Below, piece after piece: positions 11,821 through 20,881 of a DNA stretch of 64,000 nt. The DNA is from Streptomyces alboflavus (GTDB taxonomy: Bacteria > Actinomycetota > Actinomycetes > Streptomycetales > Streptomycetaceae): contig NZ_JNXT01000045.1 of NCBI RefSeq assembly GCF_000716675.1, positions 42,105 through 106,104 of the forward strand, in the 5' to 3' direction. Within the stretch, counting starts at the first letter, position 1; each line of letters starts with the position of its first letter. A program made the position numbers and the translations under genes. Below the pieces are notes generated by a model. That model was not told where the DNA came from. It searched no databases and saw only the letters and a list, made by a program, of their open reading frames with translations.

Positions 11821-11877
11821 TGGCAGGACTGTCGTACGACCTCGATTTCCTGCCAACGCTACGGCACACTGGCAGGA
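11821..11877 (+). promoter_or_regulatory. Triple TGGCAGGA operator-like cluster before the AraC-family gene
   Basis: TGGCAGGA occurs at 11821-11828, inverted as TCCTGCCA at 11848-11855, and again direct at 11870-11877, the last overlapping the start codon. The arrangement is an inverted repeat with a 19-base gap plus a direct copy. AraC/DJ-1 regulators of the AdpA type recognise TGGC-containing sites, so autoregulation is plausible but inferred. Confidence 0.5.
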
Positions 11878-12848
11878 TGCTGACCAACGTGGCCGCCGTC
11901 GTGCTCGACGGCGTGCACCCCTTCGAGCTCGGCGTCGTGTGCGAGGTGTTCGGCCTCGACCGCAGCGACGAGGGGCTGCCGGTGTACGACTTCGCGGTCG
12001 CCTCCGCCGAGGGCCCGGTGCTCTCCACCCACGCCGGGTACTCGATCACCACCACGCACGGCCTCGACCGCCTCGAAGAGGCCGACCTCATCACTATCCC
12101 GGCCGGCGACTCCTACGTGACCCGGGAGTTCCCGCCCGACCTCCTCGACGCCCTGCGCCGCGCCGCCGACCGCGGCACCCGGGTGCTCAGCGTCTGCACG
12201 GGCGTCTTCGTGCTGGCCGCCGCCGGACTGCTCGACGGGCGACGGTGCGCCGTGCACTGGCGGCACGCCGAGGAGCTGAAGCGGCGCCATCCGCGCGCGA
12301 TCGTCGAACCGGACGTGCTCTACGTGGACGCCGACCCGGTCATCACCTCCGCGGGCACCGCCGCGGGCATCGACGCCTGTCTGCACCTGGTCCGCAAGGA
12401 GAACGGCACGGAGGTCGCCAACGCCATCGCGCGCCGGATGATCGTCCCGCCGCACCGCGACGGCGGCCAGGCCCAGTACATCGAGCGGCCGCTGCCCCGC
12501 ACCCGCTGCGACACCGTCGGCGAGGTGCTCGCGTGGATGGAGCGCCACCTCGACCGGGAGCTGACCGTCGACCAGCTCGCCGCCCGCGCCCATATGTCGC
12601 CGCGCACGTTCGCGCGCCGCTTCCAGCAGGAGACGGGCACGACGCCCTACCGCTGGCTGCTGCGCCAACGCCTGCTGCACGCCCAGGAGTTGCTGGAGGC
12701 GACGGACGAGACGGTGGACGCGATCGCGGGCCGCGCCGGTTTCGGGAACGCGGCCGCGCTGCGCCATCAGTTCGTCCGCGCGCTCGGCACCACGCCCAAC
12801 GCCTACCGTCGTACGTTCCGCGGGCCCGGGGCCGACTCGGCCGCATGA
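11877..12848 (+). CDS. nrdS: AraC-family regulator with N-terminal DJ-1/PfpI (GATase-1-like) domain, NrdS-like
   Basis: 323-aa transcription factor. Residues about 1-190 form a DJ-1/PfpI-like domain with the nucleophile-elbow VCTGVFVLAAAGLL (Cys about residue 103); residues about 215-320 carry two AraC HTH motifs, DQLAARAHMSPRTFARRFQ and IAGRAGFGNAAALRHQF. This architecture is that of FtrA/GlxA/AdpA-type regulators. Its place behind nrdAB matches nrdS, the AraC-like gene of the S. coelicolor nrdABS locus. A 284-base gap and repeat operator cluster suggest it also has its own promoter. What ligand or target it has is unknown. Confidence 0.8.
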   Translation: MLTNVAAVVLDGVHPFELGVVCEVFGLDRSDEGLPVYDFAVASAEGPVLSTHAGYSITTTHGLDRLEEADLITIPAGDSYVTREFPPDLLDALRRAADRGTRVLSVCTGVFVLAAAGLLDGRRCAVHWRHAEELKRRHPRAIVEPDVLYVDADPVITSAGTAAGIDACLHLVRKENGTEVANAIARRMIVPPHRDGGQAQYIERPLPRTRCDTVGEVLAWMERHLDRELTVDQLAARAHMSPRTFARRFQQETGTTPYRWLLRQRLLHAQELLEATDETVDAIAGRAGFGNAAALRHQFVRALGTTPNAYRRTFRGPGADSAA

Positions 12849-12879
12849 GAGCGGGGCGAGCCGGCCCGCGGGCCCCGGG

Positions 12880-14253
12880 TCAGCGCCGCTGTGCGCGCAG
12901 GACCAGCTTCTTCGGGTGCAGGGTGATGCCGACCTTGGTGGCCGTGTCGGTCGACTCGACCGGGCTGAGGCGCCACTTCGGCAGGACGGTGGCCAGGATC
13001 AGGGTCAGCTCCGCCAGACTGAAGTGATCCCCGGGGCACTTACGGTTGCCGACGCTGAACGGCATCATCGCGAACTCCGGGACGCTCGCGGCGCGTTCCG
13101 GATTCCAGCGGTCCGGGTCGAACTCCAGATGCCGCTCGAACGAACGCGGATCGCGCTGCATCGCGTACACGCTGTAGACGATGTCCGCGTCGGCCGGAAT
13201 GCGATAGCCGCCGAGGTCGGTCTCGGCCACCGAGCGGCGCGTGAAAATCCACGCGGCCGGACGTATACGCATCGCCTCCGTGACGACATTGCGGGTGTGC
13301 GGCAGCTCCTTGAGATCGGCGAAGGCCACCGGGCGTCCCGACGCCACGGAATTTACTTCTTCAACCAACCGCCTTTCCTGCTCGGGGTGTTCGGTGAGCA
13401 GATGGAACGTCCACGCCAGCGTGGACGCGACATTCTCCGCGCCCGCGACGACGAGGGAGACCACATGGTCGTGGATCTCCTGATCGGCGAGCGGCTCTCC
13501 GGTTTCGTCGTGCGCGCGGAGCAATTCGGCCAGCAGGTCCTGTTCCTGGCCGGTGCCGAGGGCGCGGCGTTCGGCGATGATCTCGTCGACGAGCGCGTGC
13601 AGATCCGCGAGGGCGCGCTCGAAGCGCCGGTTGGCGGGGGTCGGCACCCGGTAGAGCGGGCCGACGGAGAGCACCATGCGGCGGTAGAGACCTTCGAAGA
13701 CGGTGTGCAGCGAGTCGCTGATGCGGTCCGCCTTCTCGCCGATCGAGTCGACCTCCAGGAGCGAGCGGGACACGATGCGGACGGCGGTGCGGAACATCTC
13801 CGCGCTCACGTCCACCGTGCTGCCGTGGTCCCAGCGGGCCGCCGTCGCCTGTGCCTCCTCGGCCATCACGCGCGCGTAGTCGGCGATGCGCTCGGGCCGG
13901 AATGCGGGCTGCATCATGCGCCGCTGGCGGCGGTGCACCTGGCCGTTGCTGGTGGCCACGCCCTTGCCGAGCAGGACCTCCAGGGTGTCCCAGAGGGGCC
14001 CGCCGACGATGTACTCCGGGCTCTTGAGCATCCGCCCGACCAGTTCGGGATCGTTCACCGCGTACGCGGTCTTCGGCCCCAGCCTGATCCGGACGAGATC
14101 TCCATGGTCACGCAGGGCGGCGAGGAAGCCGAGCGGGTCGCGCACCAGGTTCCAGGCGTGGCCGAGAACCGGTGCTCCGCCCTGCACCAGCGGTGGGGTG
14201 CGCAGCGGTGCGGTGGTCGCGGGTATCGCGGAGGCCGTGGATTCGACGGTCAT
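12880..14253 (-). CDS. Cytochrome P450, CYP170 type (epi-isozizaene to albaflavenone oxidase)
   Basis: 457 aa P450. Heme loop FSVGNRKCPGDHF with the thiolate Cys about residue 410, K-helix ExxR as TEAMRIRP, and an aromatic/PERF-like region EFDPDRW. The I-helix reads VVAGAENVASTLAW: the usual acid-Thr pair is changed, with Asn in the Thr position. Start ATG overlaps the stop of the terpene synthase gene (ATGA), so the two are one operon. In S. coelicolor the adjacent CYP170A1 oxidises epi-isozizaene via albaflavenols to albaflavenone and also has a reported second terpene synthase activity. Confidence 0.9.
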   Translation of the reverse strand: MTVESTASAIPATTAPLRTPPLVQGGAPVLGHAWNLVRDPLGFLAALRDHGDLVRIRLGPKTAYAVNDPELVGRMLKSPEYIVGGPLWDTLEVLLGKGVATSNGQVHRRQRRMMQPAFRPERIADYARVMAEEAQATAARWDHGSTVDVSAEMFRTAVRIVSRSLLEVDSIGEKADRISDSLHTVFEGLYRRMVLSVGPLYRVPTPANRRFERALADLHALVDEIIAERRALGTGQEQDLLAELLRAHDETGEPLADQEIHDHVVSLVVAGAENVASTLAWTFHLLTEHPEQERRLVEEVNSVASGRPVAFADLKELPHTRNVVTEAMRIRPAAWIFTRRSVAETDLGGYRIPADADIVYSVYAMQRDPRSFERHLEFDPDRWNPERAASVPEFAMMPFSVGNRKCPGDHFSLAELTLILATVLPKWRLSPVESTDTATKVGITLHPKKLVLRAQRR

Positions 14254-15365
14254 TCTTCACCACCAGAGGGATCGGTTTCTGCCAGGTCGGTGCTCGGGAA
14301 TTCGGGGGCTGAGGCGTCGGAGACATACGGGGGAAGGGACCTGTCGTCCCAACTCTCGACGCGATACCTGCCGGATTCGTGGTGGAACCAGTACACGGAA
14401 CTGAACCAGTTCCGCATATTGAAGACACAGGATTGGAGCGCGGCTCCGATGCGCCTTCCGTAGGCGCCGTCCGCCGCCATTTCGTCGGCCAGCAGAAGGA
14501 GTTCAGGCTCCACCGCCAGGAAATCACCGACGCAGTCGCTCACGCGCCGGTGGACTTCCGCGACCGTCTCCTGGAGCGAGAGTCCCTCGTGCTGCATGAG
14601 GGATATCCCGAGGTTGTGCACCTCGTCGCCCGCCAATTCCTTGGGGAGCGAGCAGAGGTCGTTGTACCAGGCGGAGAAATCCTGGGTCGCGAGCGCCGCC
14701 GCGCGATATGCCGGGTGCTTGCGGACGGCGTCCGGCAATTCGCAGCGCGCGGTGGGTTCGAGCAGATCGATCCACACCCAGTGCGCGAAGGTGAGGCGGC
14801 GCAGTTCCACGTACGCCTCGACGGCCGGGACGGTCCCGGTGCGCCGGTTGCCGAACTCGTGGTCGTAGGCGTCGATCACCGGGTGGAAGTGCCGGGCGAA
14901 CCGCGCGTTCCAGCGTGGCCCGAGGTGCGAGTAGAGCCTCAGGACGCAGTCCGCGAAGCCCGCGACCAGTGGGTCCGGATGGGTCAGTTGCTGCCGTGGG
15001 TGCTCCAGGGTCGCGTGCAGCCCTTGGCACAGCCGCCGCCACTGCGCCGTCCTGCCGTGCACCGCGTCGCGGTCGTGCCGGTCGTCCCAGCCGAAGAACC
15101 AGGAGCTCAAGTCCGCGATGGCGGCGAGCAGTTCGTCAGGGGCGCCGATGTAGTACCCGGCGACCAGGTCGGTGTAGCAAAGGCTGTCGGCATATGCCGC
15201 AACCTTGTCGGGGGGCATGAGCCGCTTTTCCAGGAGCCATGCCCGCGAGTTCTCCTGAAGCTTTGGCCAATACGGATGCAGATGACGAGGAAACTCCGAC
15301 TCCACCACCGGAAGGGCCAGTGGGGGCGGTACGGATACCGCCCGCGTTCGAACGGCTGGACGCAT
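14250..15365 (-). CDS. eizA: Epi-isozizaene synthase (class I sesquiterpene cyclase)
   Basis: Cyclises farnesyl diphosphate to the tricyclic sesquiterpene epi-isozizaene. Mg-binding motifs are present: DDRHD (aspartate-rich) and NDLCSLPKE (NSE triad), plus NWFSSVYWFHHESGRY near the C-terminus, all nearly identical to the S. coelicolor enzyme. From ATG 15365 the protein is 371 aa, close to the 361-aa homologue. An in-frame GTG at 15515 preceded by GGGAGG would add 50 residues that look unlike the family, so it is not preferred but cannot be excluded. Operon with the CYP170-type P450. Confidence 0.92.
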   Translation of the reverse strand: MRPAVRTRAVSVPPPLALPVVESEFPRHLHPYWPKLQENSRAWLLEKRLMPPDKVAAYADSLCYTDLVAGYYIGAPDELLAAIADLSSWFFGWDDRHDRDAVHGRTAQWRRLCQGLHATLEHPRQQLTHPDPLVAGFADCVLRLYSHLGPRWNARFARHFHPVIDAYDHEFGNRRTGTVPAVEAYVELRRLTFAHWVWIDLLEPTARCELPDAVRKHPAYRAAALATQDFSAWYNDLCSLPKELAGDEVHNLGISLMQHEGLSLQETVAEVHRRVSDCVGDFLAVEPELLLLADEMAADGAYGRRIGAALQSCVFNMRNWFSSVYWFHHESGRYRVESWDDRSLPPYVSDASAPEFPSTDLAETDPSGGEE

Positions 15366-15792
15366 CGGCCCGGCCGGCTTGCGGCGTTGCCGCGGGACGC
15401 GTTCCGCCGCATATGCCGGAAGCCTTGTCGGTACCCGTGCCGTCCGGTCCGACTGCGAAGTGCTGTGTGAGGAAGCAGGCACGAACAAACCCCTCTCGAC
15501 CGCCTGAGGACACACGCCCCTCCCGCCGTGCCGGGCGCGCGCCGTTGCGTATCCCCGCGCTTTCCATTCAGCACCACAACTGACCGTTCAGGGAACAGAT
15601 TTGCGCCATTCACTACCCCGGTGTGCCGAGAACATCCCCTTACGTGACTGAATCTGGATCATCGGCGTCCGATCGTGGGCTAGTCCTGTCCGGTTCTGCA
15701 CGGGTACGCCAACGGCCCCTGGTCAGTGGGGTGTTCCCGACCAGGGGCCGCTGCTGTCACGTACTGCTCGTGCGCCTCAACCGGTGCGCACT
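15366..15792. other. Intergenic region between eizA and def
   Basis: About 430 bases. The eizA-proximal half (15366-15560) is the possible N-terminal extension or leader of eizA. The middle (15580-15710) is less GC-rich and is where the eizA promoter should lie; I could not pick a convincing -35/-10. The def-proximal part holds the def terminator hairpin. Confidence 0.5.
15713..15750 (-). terminator. Rho-independent-type hairpin after def
   Basis: CGGCCCCTGGTC and GACCAGGGGCCG form a perfect 12-bp stem around a 14-base loop, 43 bases beyond the def stop. There is no long U-tract. Confidence 0.7.
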
Positions 15793-16443
15793 TCAGTCAT
15801 TCGGCACCACGGGGTAGCGCGGTGTGCCCTCTTCCATCTGCCGCAGCGCGTCCTTGCGCTCCCGCTTGGAGAGACGGTCGATGTAGAGATACCCGTACAG
15901 GTGGTCCGTCTCGTGCTGCAGGCAGCGGGCGAAGTAGCCGGTGCCGCGCACCTTGATGGCGTTGCCCTGCTCGTCCTGACCGGTGACGACCGCGTAGTCC
16001 GGGCGGGCCAGGTCCGCGTACGCCGTGGGCACGGACAGGCAGCCCTCGCCCGACTCGTCGAGGTGGCGCCGGTCGGCGGGCAGCTCCTCGAGCACGGGGT
16101 TGCACACCACGCCGACGTGCCGGACGCCGTCGTCGTCCATGCAGTCGTAGACGAAGACCTTCAGGTCCACGCCGATCTGGTTGGCGGCAAGGCCCACGCC
16201 CTGCGCGGTGCGCTGGCTGGCGAACATGTCGTCGACGAGCTTCGCGAGGTCGTCGTCGAAGGCGGTGACGTCCTTGCACTCCTTGTGCAGGACCGGGTTG
16301 CCGACGACCGTGATCGGCCGGGACGTGCCGCGCTCGCGGTGGGCCGTCTCGCGCTCCTCGGCGTCCTCGGTGTCGACGACGAAGCCCTCGTCGTCGACCG
16401 GGAGCACTCCACCCGTGAAACTCTGCTCAGTGTCCTGCGCCAT
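15793..16443 (-). CDS. def: Peptide deformylase
   Basis: Removes the N-formyl group from nascent proteins. 216 aa with all three metal-site motifs: [10 protein letters not shown] (motif 1), EGCLSVP (motif 2, Cys ligand) and QHETDH (HExxH, motif 3). An N-terminal extension of about 40 acidic residues precedes the catalytic core, a feature of some actinobacterial deformylases. ATG 16443 follows GGCGG. It is encoded downstream of a TPR-type gene in the same direction, with a terminator behind it. Confidence 0.95.
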   Translation of the reverse strand: MAQDTEQSFTGGVLPVDDEGFVVDTEDAEERETAHRERGTSRPITVVGNPVLHKECKDVTAFDDDLAKLVDDMFASQRTAQGVGLAANQIGVDLKVFVYDCMDDDGVRHVGVVCNPVLEELPADRRHLDESGEGCLSVPTAYADLARPDYAVVTGQDEQGNAIKVRGTGYFARCLQHETDHLYGYLYIDRLSKRERKDALRQMEEGTPRYPVVPND

Positions 16444-16549
16444 GTCCGCCGTATGCCTTCTTCCTGGGACTTCCTGGGAACCGCTGCCTGTGGTGCCCGT
16501 ACAGGGTACGGCGTCCGCACTCACCGGACGGGCCCGCTGCGCCCAGGGG

Positions 16550-17530
16550 CTAGCAGACCTCTTCCAGGTCCCGCCAGTCCCGTGAGTCCGGGCTGTCGGC
16601 CACCCAGCCGTCCAGGAGTCCCCGCACCAGCCCGGCCGGCGCGGCAAGACCGCACTCGCGCTCCGGCACCCACAGCGCCCCCGGGCTGCGGTGCCCGAGC
16701 GGACCCGGGTGCCCGGGCTCGCTGTGGTCGTGGGGGTCCAGGTGCTCCCCGTCCCCCTCGTCGCTCGGCATCCGCGACTCCGAGCACATCCGGCACAGCA
16801 GCCGCACGGACGACGACCAGTCCTCGGCGGCGAACCCGGCGTCGGCGGCGAGCCGCTCCAGGGCGTCCCTGTCCTCCTCGGTGGCGGCCTCCAAGAGGAC
16901 CACCCACGTGGGCACCGGCGAGGGCGCCCACAGCTCGATCTCGTCGAAGACGGGGTACGCGTGCCCGGCGGCCGTGGTCCGCTCACCGTGCGGCACCCCG
17001 TCGTGCAGGACGACCTCGCCCCAGCGGCGCCCGGAGGACGGCAGCGGGATGGAGAGCACCTCTATCCGCGCCGGGTCCAGCCTGCGGCCCCACACGACCT
17101 CCGCCTCGCCCTCCGGCGAGAGCCGCACGGCCGCGCTGCCCAGCTCCATGCCCATGGGTTCACCCGTGGCGGCGACACCGCCGGGCACCTTCAGGCCGTA
17201 CGCCTGCCAGGCGCGGCGCGCGAGCGGCCAGTCCTGGAGCGCGGTCGCCGCGATGCCCACGTTCCACCAGTCGGGGGCCCCGGCGGAGCGGTCGAGCAGC
17301 GCCACGGCCCTGAGGCCCGCGGCCCGCGCCTGCTCCCAGTCGTGCCGGAACTTGTGCAGGAGCGCGAGGTTGAACCAGGACTCCGACAGCCAGGGTTCGA
17401 GATCGGCGGCGCGTGTCAGGAGTGCGCCCGCGTCCTCGTAGCGGCCGTCGCCGATGAGCGTGAACGCCCGGTCGGTGGCCTGCCGCCAGGAGGCGGAGGG
17501 CCGGTGCCGTCCCTTGCCGAAGATCCTCAC
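16550..17530 (-). CDS. Tetratricopeptide-like repeat protein of unknown function
   Basis: 326 aa. Residues about 15-110 contain helical TPR-like repeats ([40 protein letters not shown]). The C-terminal half is a conserved actinobacterial domain with WGEVVLHDG and a CRMCSES plus [15 protein letters not shown] cluster whose Cys and His residues could bind metal. GTG 17530 follows GGCGGG at 5-6 bases and matches how homologues begin ([14 protein letters not shown]); a longer reading to 17632 looks non-native. No function is assigned. Confidence 0.85.
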   Translation of the reverse strand: MRIFGKGRHRPSASWRQATDRAFTLIGDGRYEDAGALLTRAADLEPWLSESWFNLALLHKFRHDWEQARAAGLRAVALLDRSAGAPDWWNVGIAATALQDWPLARRAWQAYGLKVPGGVAATGEPMGMELGSAAVRLSPEGEAEVVWGRRLDPARIEVLSIPLPSSGRRWGEVVLHDGVPHGERTTAAGHAYPVFDEIELWAPSPVPTWVVLLEAATEEDRDALERLAADAGFAAEDWSSSVRLLCRMCSESRMPSDEGDGEHLDPHDHSEPGHPGPLGHRSPGALWVPERECGLAAPAGLVRGLLDGWVADSPDSRDWRDLEEVC

Positions 17531-17694
17531 GATTCCCGCCTGCCAGCTCTTGTCGGGGTTTCCCCGCTGCCGTGCTGTCGCGCTTCCGCGCTTCCTTCGC
17601 ATCCAACCACGGACCGTCGGACGGCCGCTCATTACCCATGGGTTACCCAGCTGGGCGCGGGGTCAGACGGCCCGTGGCACACACCACCACGCCG

Positions 17695-19035
17695 TCACCC
17701 GCGCTCCCCCGCGGGCCCCCTGCCAAGCCCGTCGGGGCCCTCCTGGGACGGCTCCGGCGGCCCGGGGACCTGCCGCCGCTCACCCGGCCGCCCGCGGCCT
17801 CGCGCGAGCACCCGTGCCAGGGCCTCCACGACCTCCGGCTGGTACTCCCTGCCGGTGCCGAGGCGCAGCCGCTCCAGTGCGCTGAGCGGCCCTTGTGGCC
17901 CGTGTTCCCGAGCCATCTCGTCGTATGCGTTCGCGACGCGCACGATGCGCGCGGTGAGCGGCTGGTCGCGGAACGGATCGGCCTGGCGCTCCACGACCAC
18001 GGCGACGTCGGCGGCGCCACCTGTCTGGCGTACGACGGCGCCGCCGAGCAGGGCGATCCGGCGCTGCTCGGCCTCCGGCAGGGCCGCGGTGGCGCCCGCC
18101 GGGACGGGGTCGACGAGGGAGAGCTGGCCGATGTCGTGCAGCAGGGCGGCGTGCTCGAGGACGCCCAGGTCGGCTCCGGAGAGGCCCAGCTCGCGGCCGG
18201 TGGCGCGGCTGAGGTCGGCGACGCGGCGCGCGTGTCCTGCCGGGGTGTACCCGGCGATCTCGGTGGCGCGGGCCAGGGAGGCGATGGTCTGCCGGTAGGT
18301 GGTCCGGACGGCCGCGTACCGGCGGAAGGCCAGCTGGGTCAGGAGCAGCGGCAGACTGAAGACGGGCAGCGCCCACAGACCGGCCACGGCGACCGCGAGC
18401 GCCATCACGGCCCCCGTCGCGCACACGGCGGACCCGATCCCGGCCATGCCCCGCAGCTCGTCCCGCAGCAGCGGCCCGAACGGCCACCCCGACCTGGCGT
18501 GCGCCATGGCGGCGGCGAGCACGGCGTCGCACAGGGCGGTGAGCGCGAGGAGGGTCACGATGACGGCGGCGTACCCGGGGCCGTGTCCGGCGAGGGCCTC
18601 CAACCGCCCGGAGTTGTACAGGGGTTGGAAGCACAGCGCGGCGAAGGCCACGGCGAGGACCCGGCGGGCGATGTGGTCGGGGGACGGGCCGCGGCCGAGC
18701 GCCACGTGCGGCACGGCCGCGACCAGGCCCGCTGCGACGACGACGGCGACGACCTGCAGCACCCCGTGGTGCGTCGGCCGCCCACCGCACTCGCCGAGCA
18801 GGGCGTACGCGAGCGCGCCCGCGGACCCGAGCGGCGCGGGCTCCCGCTCCGCGCCGCTCCCCCACCGCGCCAGCTCCCCGACGGCTATGAGCACCCCGAA
18901 GGCCAGCGCGACCCCGGGCTCCTCGGCCCCGCTCCAGAGGGTCGCCCCCAGCGCCCCGGCGGCGACGAGCCCGGCGGCCCCGCGCACCGCACCCGGCACG
19001 GCGGCGGGCAGCCGCGGCCCACGGCGGGCGGTCAC
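17695..19035 (-). CDS. Membrane HD-domain protein (degenerate HD-GYP)
   Basis: 446 aa. Residues about 1-230 hold a series of hydrophobic helices; a cytoplasmic HD domain follows with HAALLHDIGQLSL. It keeps the HD pair but lacks the HHHE and GYP motifs present in its upstream neighbour, so c-di-GMP phosphodiesterase activity is doubtful. GTG start overlaps the stop of the upstream HD-GYP gene (GTGA), implying coupled synthesis and perhaps a hetero-complex. The C-terminal tail is Pro/Gly/Arg-rich. Confidence 0.82.
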   Translation of the reverse strand: MTARRGPRLPAAVPGAVRGAAGLVAAGALGATLWSGAEEPGVALAFGVLIAVGELARWGSGAEREPAPLGSAGALAYALLGECGGRPTHHGVLQVVAVVVAAGLVAAVPHVALGRGPSPDHIARRVLAVAFAALCFQPLYNSGRLEALAGHGPGYAAVIVTLLALTALCDAVLAAAMAHARSGWPFGPLLRDELRGMAGIGSAVCATGAVMALAVAVAGLWALPVFSLPLLLTQLAFRRYAAVRTTYRQTIASLARATEIAGYTPAGHARRVADLSRATGRELGLSGADLGVLEHAALLHDIGQLSLVDPVPAGATAALPEAEQRRIALLGGAVVRQTGGAADVAVVVERQADPFRDQPLTARIVRVANAYDEMAREHGPQGPLSALERLRLGTGREYQPEVVEALARVLARGRGRPGERRQVPGPPEPSQEGPDGLGRGPAGERG

Positions 19036-20387
19036 CGGCGGAGGGGGCGGAACGCTTCGGGGAGGTGCGGGGCGGCGCCGGGGCGGGCTTCGGGGGCGGG
19101 CGCGGGGCCGTCCGGCGGGACGTCGTCCAGCGGGGCGCTCCCCGCCGTCACCTCCGAGTCCCACCCGTGCCGGTCCAGGGCCCGCACCAGCGCCCCGACC
19201 ATCGCCGCGTCGAACTGGGCCCCGGCGCAGCGCCGCAGTTCGGCGAGGGCGGCGGGGACGGGGCGTGCGCGGCGGTAGGAGCGGGACGAGGTCATGGCGT
19301 CGAAGGCGTCGGCGACGGCCACCACGCGGGCGGACTCGGGGATCTGGGTGCCGGTCAGGCCGTAGGGGTAGCCGCTGCCGTCGATGCGTTCGTGGTGGTG
19401 CAGGATCGCCGCCCGCGCGTCGCCGAGGAAGCCGATGCCGCGGACCATCTCGTGCCCGTACTCGGGGTGCAGCTCGATCACCCGGCGCTCCTGCGGTGTC
19501 AGGGGCCCCTCCTTGCGCAGAAGGCGGGTGGGGACGCCGAGTTTGCCGACGTCGTGCAGGATCCCGGCGAAGCGGAGGACCTCCACGCGCTCGTCGGGCA
19601 TGCCGAGTTCGCGGGCGATCAGGACGGCGGCGCGGCCGACGCGCTCGCTGTGGCCGCGGGTGTAGCGGTCCTTGATGTCGACGGCCTGCACGAGGGCGCG
19701 GATGGTGGCCTGGTGGGCGGCGCGTTCGCGGTGGTACTGGGCGAACACCCAGCACGAGACGCCCATCGGGAGCAGGACGAGGAGGGCCGCGGGCGGGCCG
19801 TAGGGGCTCTGCCACAGGACGGCCATCATCAGCCCGGCGAGGCCGTGCACCGCGACGGGCGCGAGGGAGCGGGGCAGCGTGCCCTGCCAGGCCGTCCGCG
19901 CGGGCACCCGCTCCGCCGTCACGAGGATGCCGCCGTCGAGCGCGGCGAGGACCCCGGCGAAGGCGAGCACGGCGGCCGCGGCGGGCAGCAGGACGTACGG
20001 GAAGTGGGGCGCCGACGCGGCCCCGGGGCCTTCGAGGGCCGCGTACGCCTGTCCGGCGGCCCAGGCGGCCAGGGCGAGCTGCGCCGCGCGCCAGGCCCGG
20101 CGCAGCCACCGCGGGCGCCGCTCGACGCGGGCGCAGAGGGCTCCCGGCACGGCGACGAGGGCGGCGGCCGCGGGCGGCAGCAGGAAGACGCCGGCGAGCA
20201 GGACGGGGAAGAACGTGCGGGCGGCGACGCCGTGCCGCACGGCGCGCTCGCCCCCGGCGTACAGGGCGGCGAGCAGCGCGACGACGGTCCACCGGGTGCC
20301 CGGGCCGAGCGCGGGCGCGACGCAGGCGCCGCCGCCGAGGGCGACGCACAGGACGTATCCGCGGGCCCGTGCCGGAACCGAGCGCAT
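19032..20387 (-). CDS. Membrane HD-GYP domain protein
   Basis: 451 aa. About seven N-terminal hydrophobic segments (residues 10-240) are followed by a full HD-GYP domain: KDRYTRGHSERVG, FAGILHDVGKLGVP, HPEYG, ILHHHERIDGSGYP and ADAFDAMTSSRSYR. HD-GYP enzymes hydrolyse c-di-GMP or related cyclic dinucleotides, so this is a candidate phosphodiesterase. ATG 20387 has GGAGGAGG upstream. First of a two-gene operon with the degenerate HD protein. Some Streptomyces HD-GYP proteins have been studied, but I cannot name this one. Confidence 0.88.
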   Translation of the reverse strand: MRSVPARARGYVLCVALGGGACVAPALGPGTRWTVVALLAALYAGGERAVRHGVAARTFFPVLLAGVFLLPPAAAALVAVPGALCARVERRPRWLRRAWRAAQLALAAWAAGQAYAALEGPGAASAPHFPYVLLPAAAAVLAFAGVLAALDGGILVTAERVPARTAWQGTLPRSLAPVAVHGLAGLMMAVLWQSPYGPPAALLVLLPMGVSCWVFAQYHRERAAHQATIRALVQAVDIKDRYTRGHSERVGRAAVLIARELGMPDERVEVLRFAGILHDVGKLGVPTRLLRKEGPLTPQERRVIELHPEYGHEMVRGIGFLGDARAAILHHHERIDGSGYPYGLTGTQIPESARVVAVADAFDAMTSSRSYRRARPVPAALAELRRCAGAQFDAAMVGALVRALDRHGWDSEVTAGSAPLDDVPPDGPAPAPEARPGAAPHLPEAFRPLRR

Positions 20388-20572
20388 GGCCGCCTCCTCC
20401 CCCGATCCAGGTCCGGAGATCCGGAGACTAGAACGGGGTTCTGGCATGCCACGGCTCGCAGCCGCGAATTAGCACCTTCGAGTGAGAAAGCGCGTGAGAA
20501 AGAAGAGAAACGAACGTACGACGGCCGAATTACGCCGCCCGGATCAAGACCCGGGGGGCGAGACAGCTCAGA

Positions 20573-20881
20573 TCAGGCCGTGCCGTCCACCGGCGTCGCC
20601 GTCAGGTCCTGGTCGGGCACCGCCTGGCCCGAGCGGATCAGGTCGATCCGGCCCATGACCTTGGCCCGCAGGTCGGCGGGCACGTCGTCCTGGCCGCAGC
20701 AGCGCTTCACCAGCTTCTTGACCGCCTGCTCGAGGCCGTACTTCTCCAGGCACGGAGAGCACTCCTCGAAGTGCGTCTCGAACTTGGTGCAGTCGCTGTC
20801 CGGCATCTCGTGGTCCAGGAACTCATAGAGATGATCCAGGACCTCACTGCAGTCAGTCTCGTGCGGCTCTTCGCAGCTCAT
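20573..20881 (-). CDS. rsrA: RsrA, zinc-binding anti-sigma factor of SigR
   Basis: 102-aa ZAS-family redox sensor that binds SigR and releases it when disulphides form. The full ligand set is visible: CEEPHETDC near the N-terminus, HFEECSPC (H-x3-C-x2-C) and the later CC pair in KRCCGQ. Start overlaps the sigR stop (ATGA), ensuring equimolar synthesis. Its release of SigR would activate the SigR promoters noted in this window. Confidence 0.95.
   Translation of the reverse strand: MSCEEPHETDCSEVLDHLYEFLDHEMPDSDCTKFETHFEECSPCLEKYGLEQAVKKLVKRCCGQDDVPADLRAKVMGRIDLIRSGQAVPDQDLTATPVDGTA

Noticed and set aside
15366..15515. 50-residue N-terminal extension of EizA with a GGGAGG upstream
   Set aside because: Extension does not resemble terpene synthases and would make the protein much longer than its close homologue; kept only as an alternative start.
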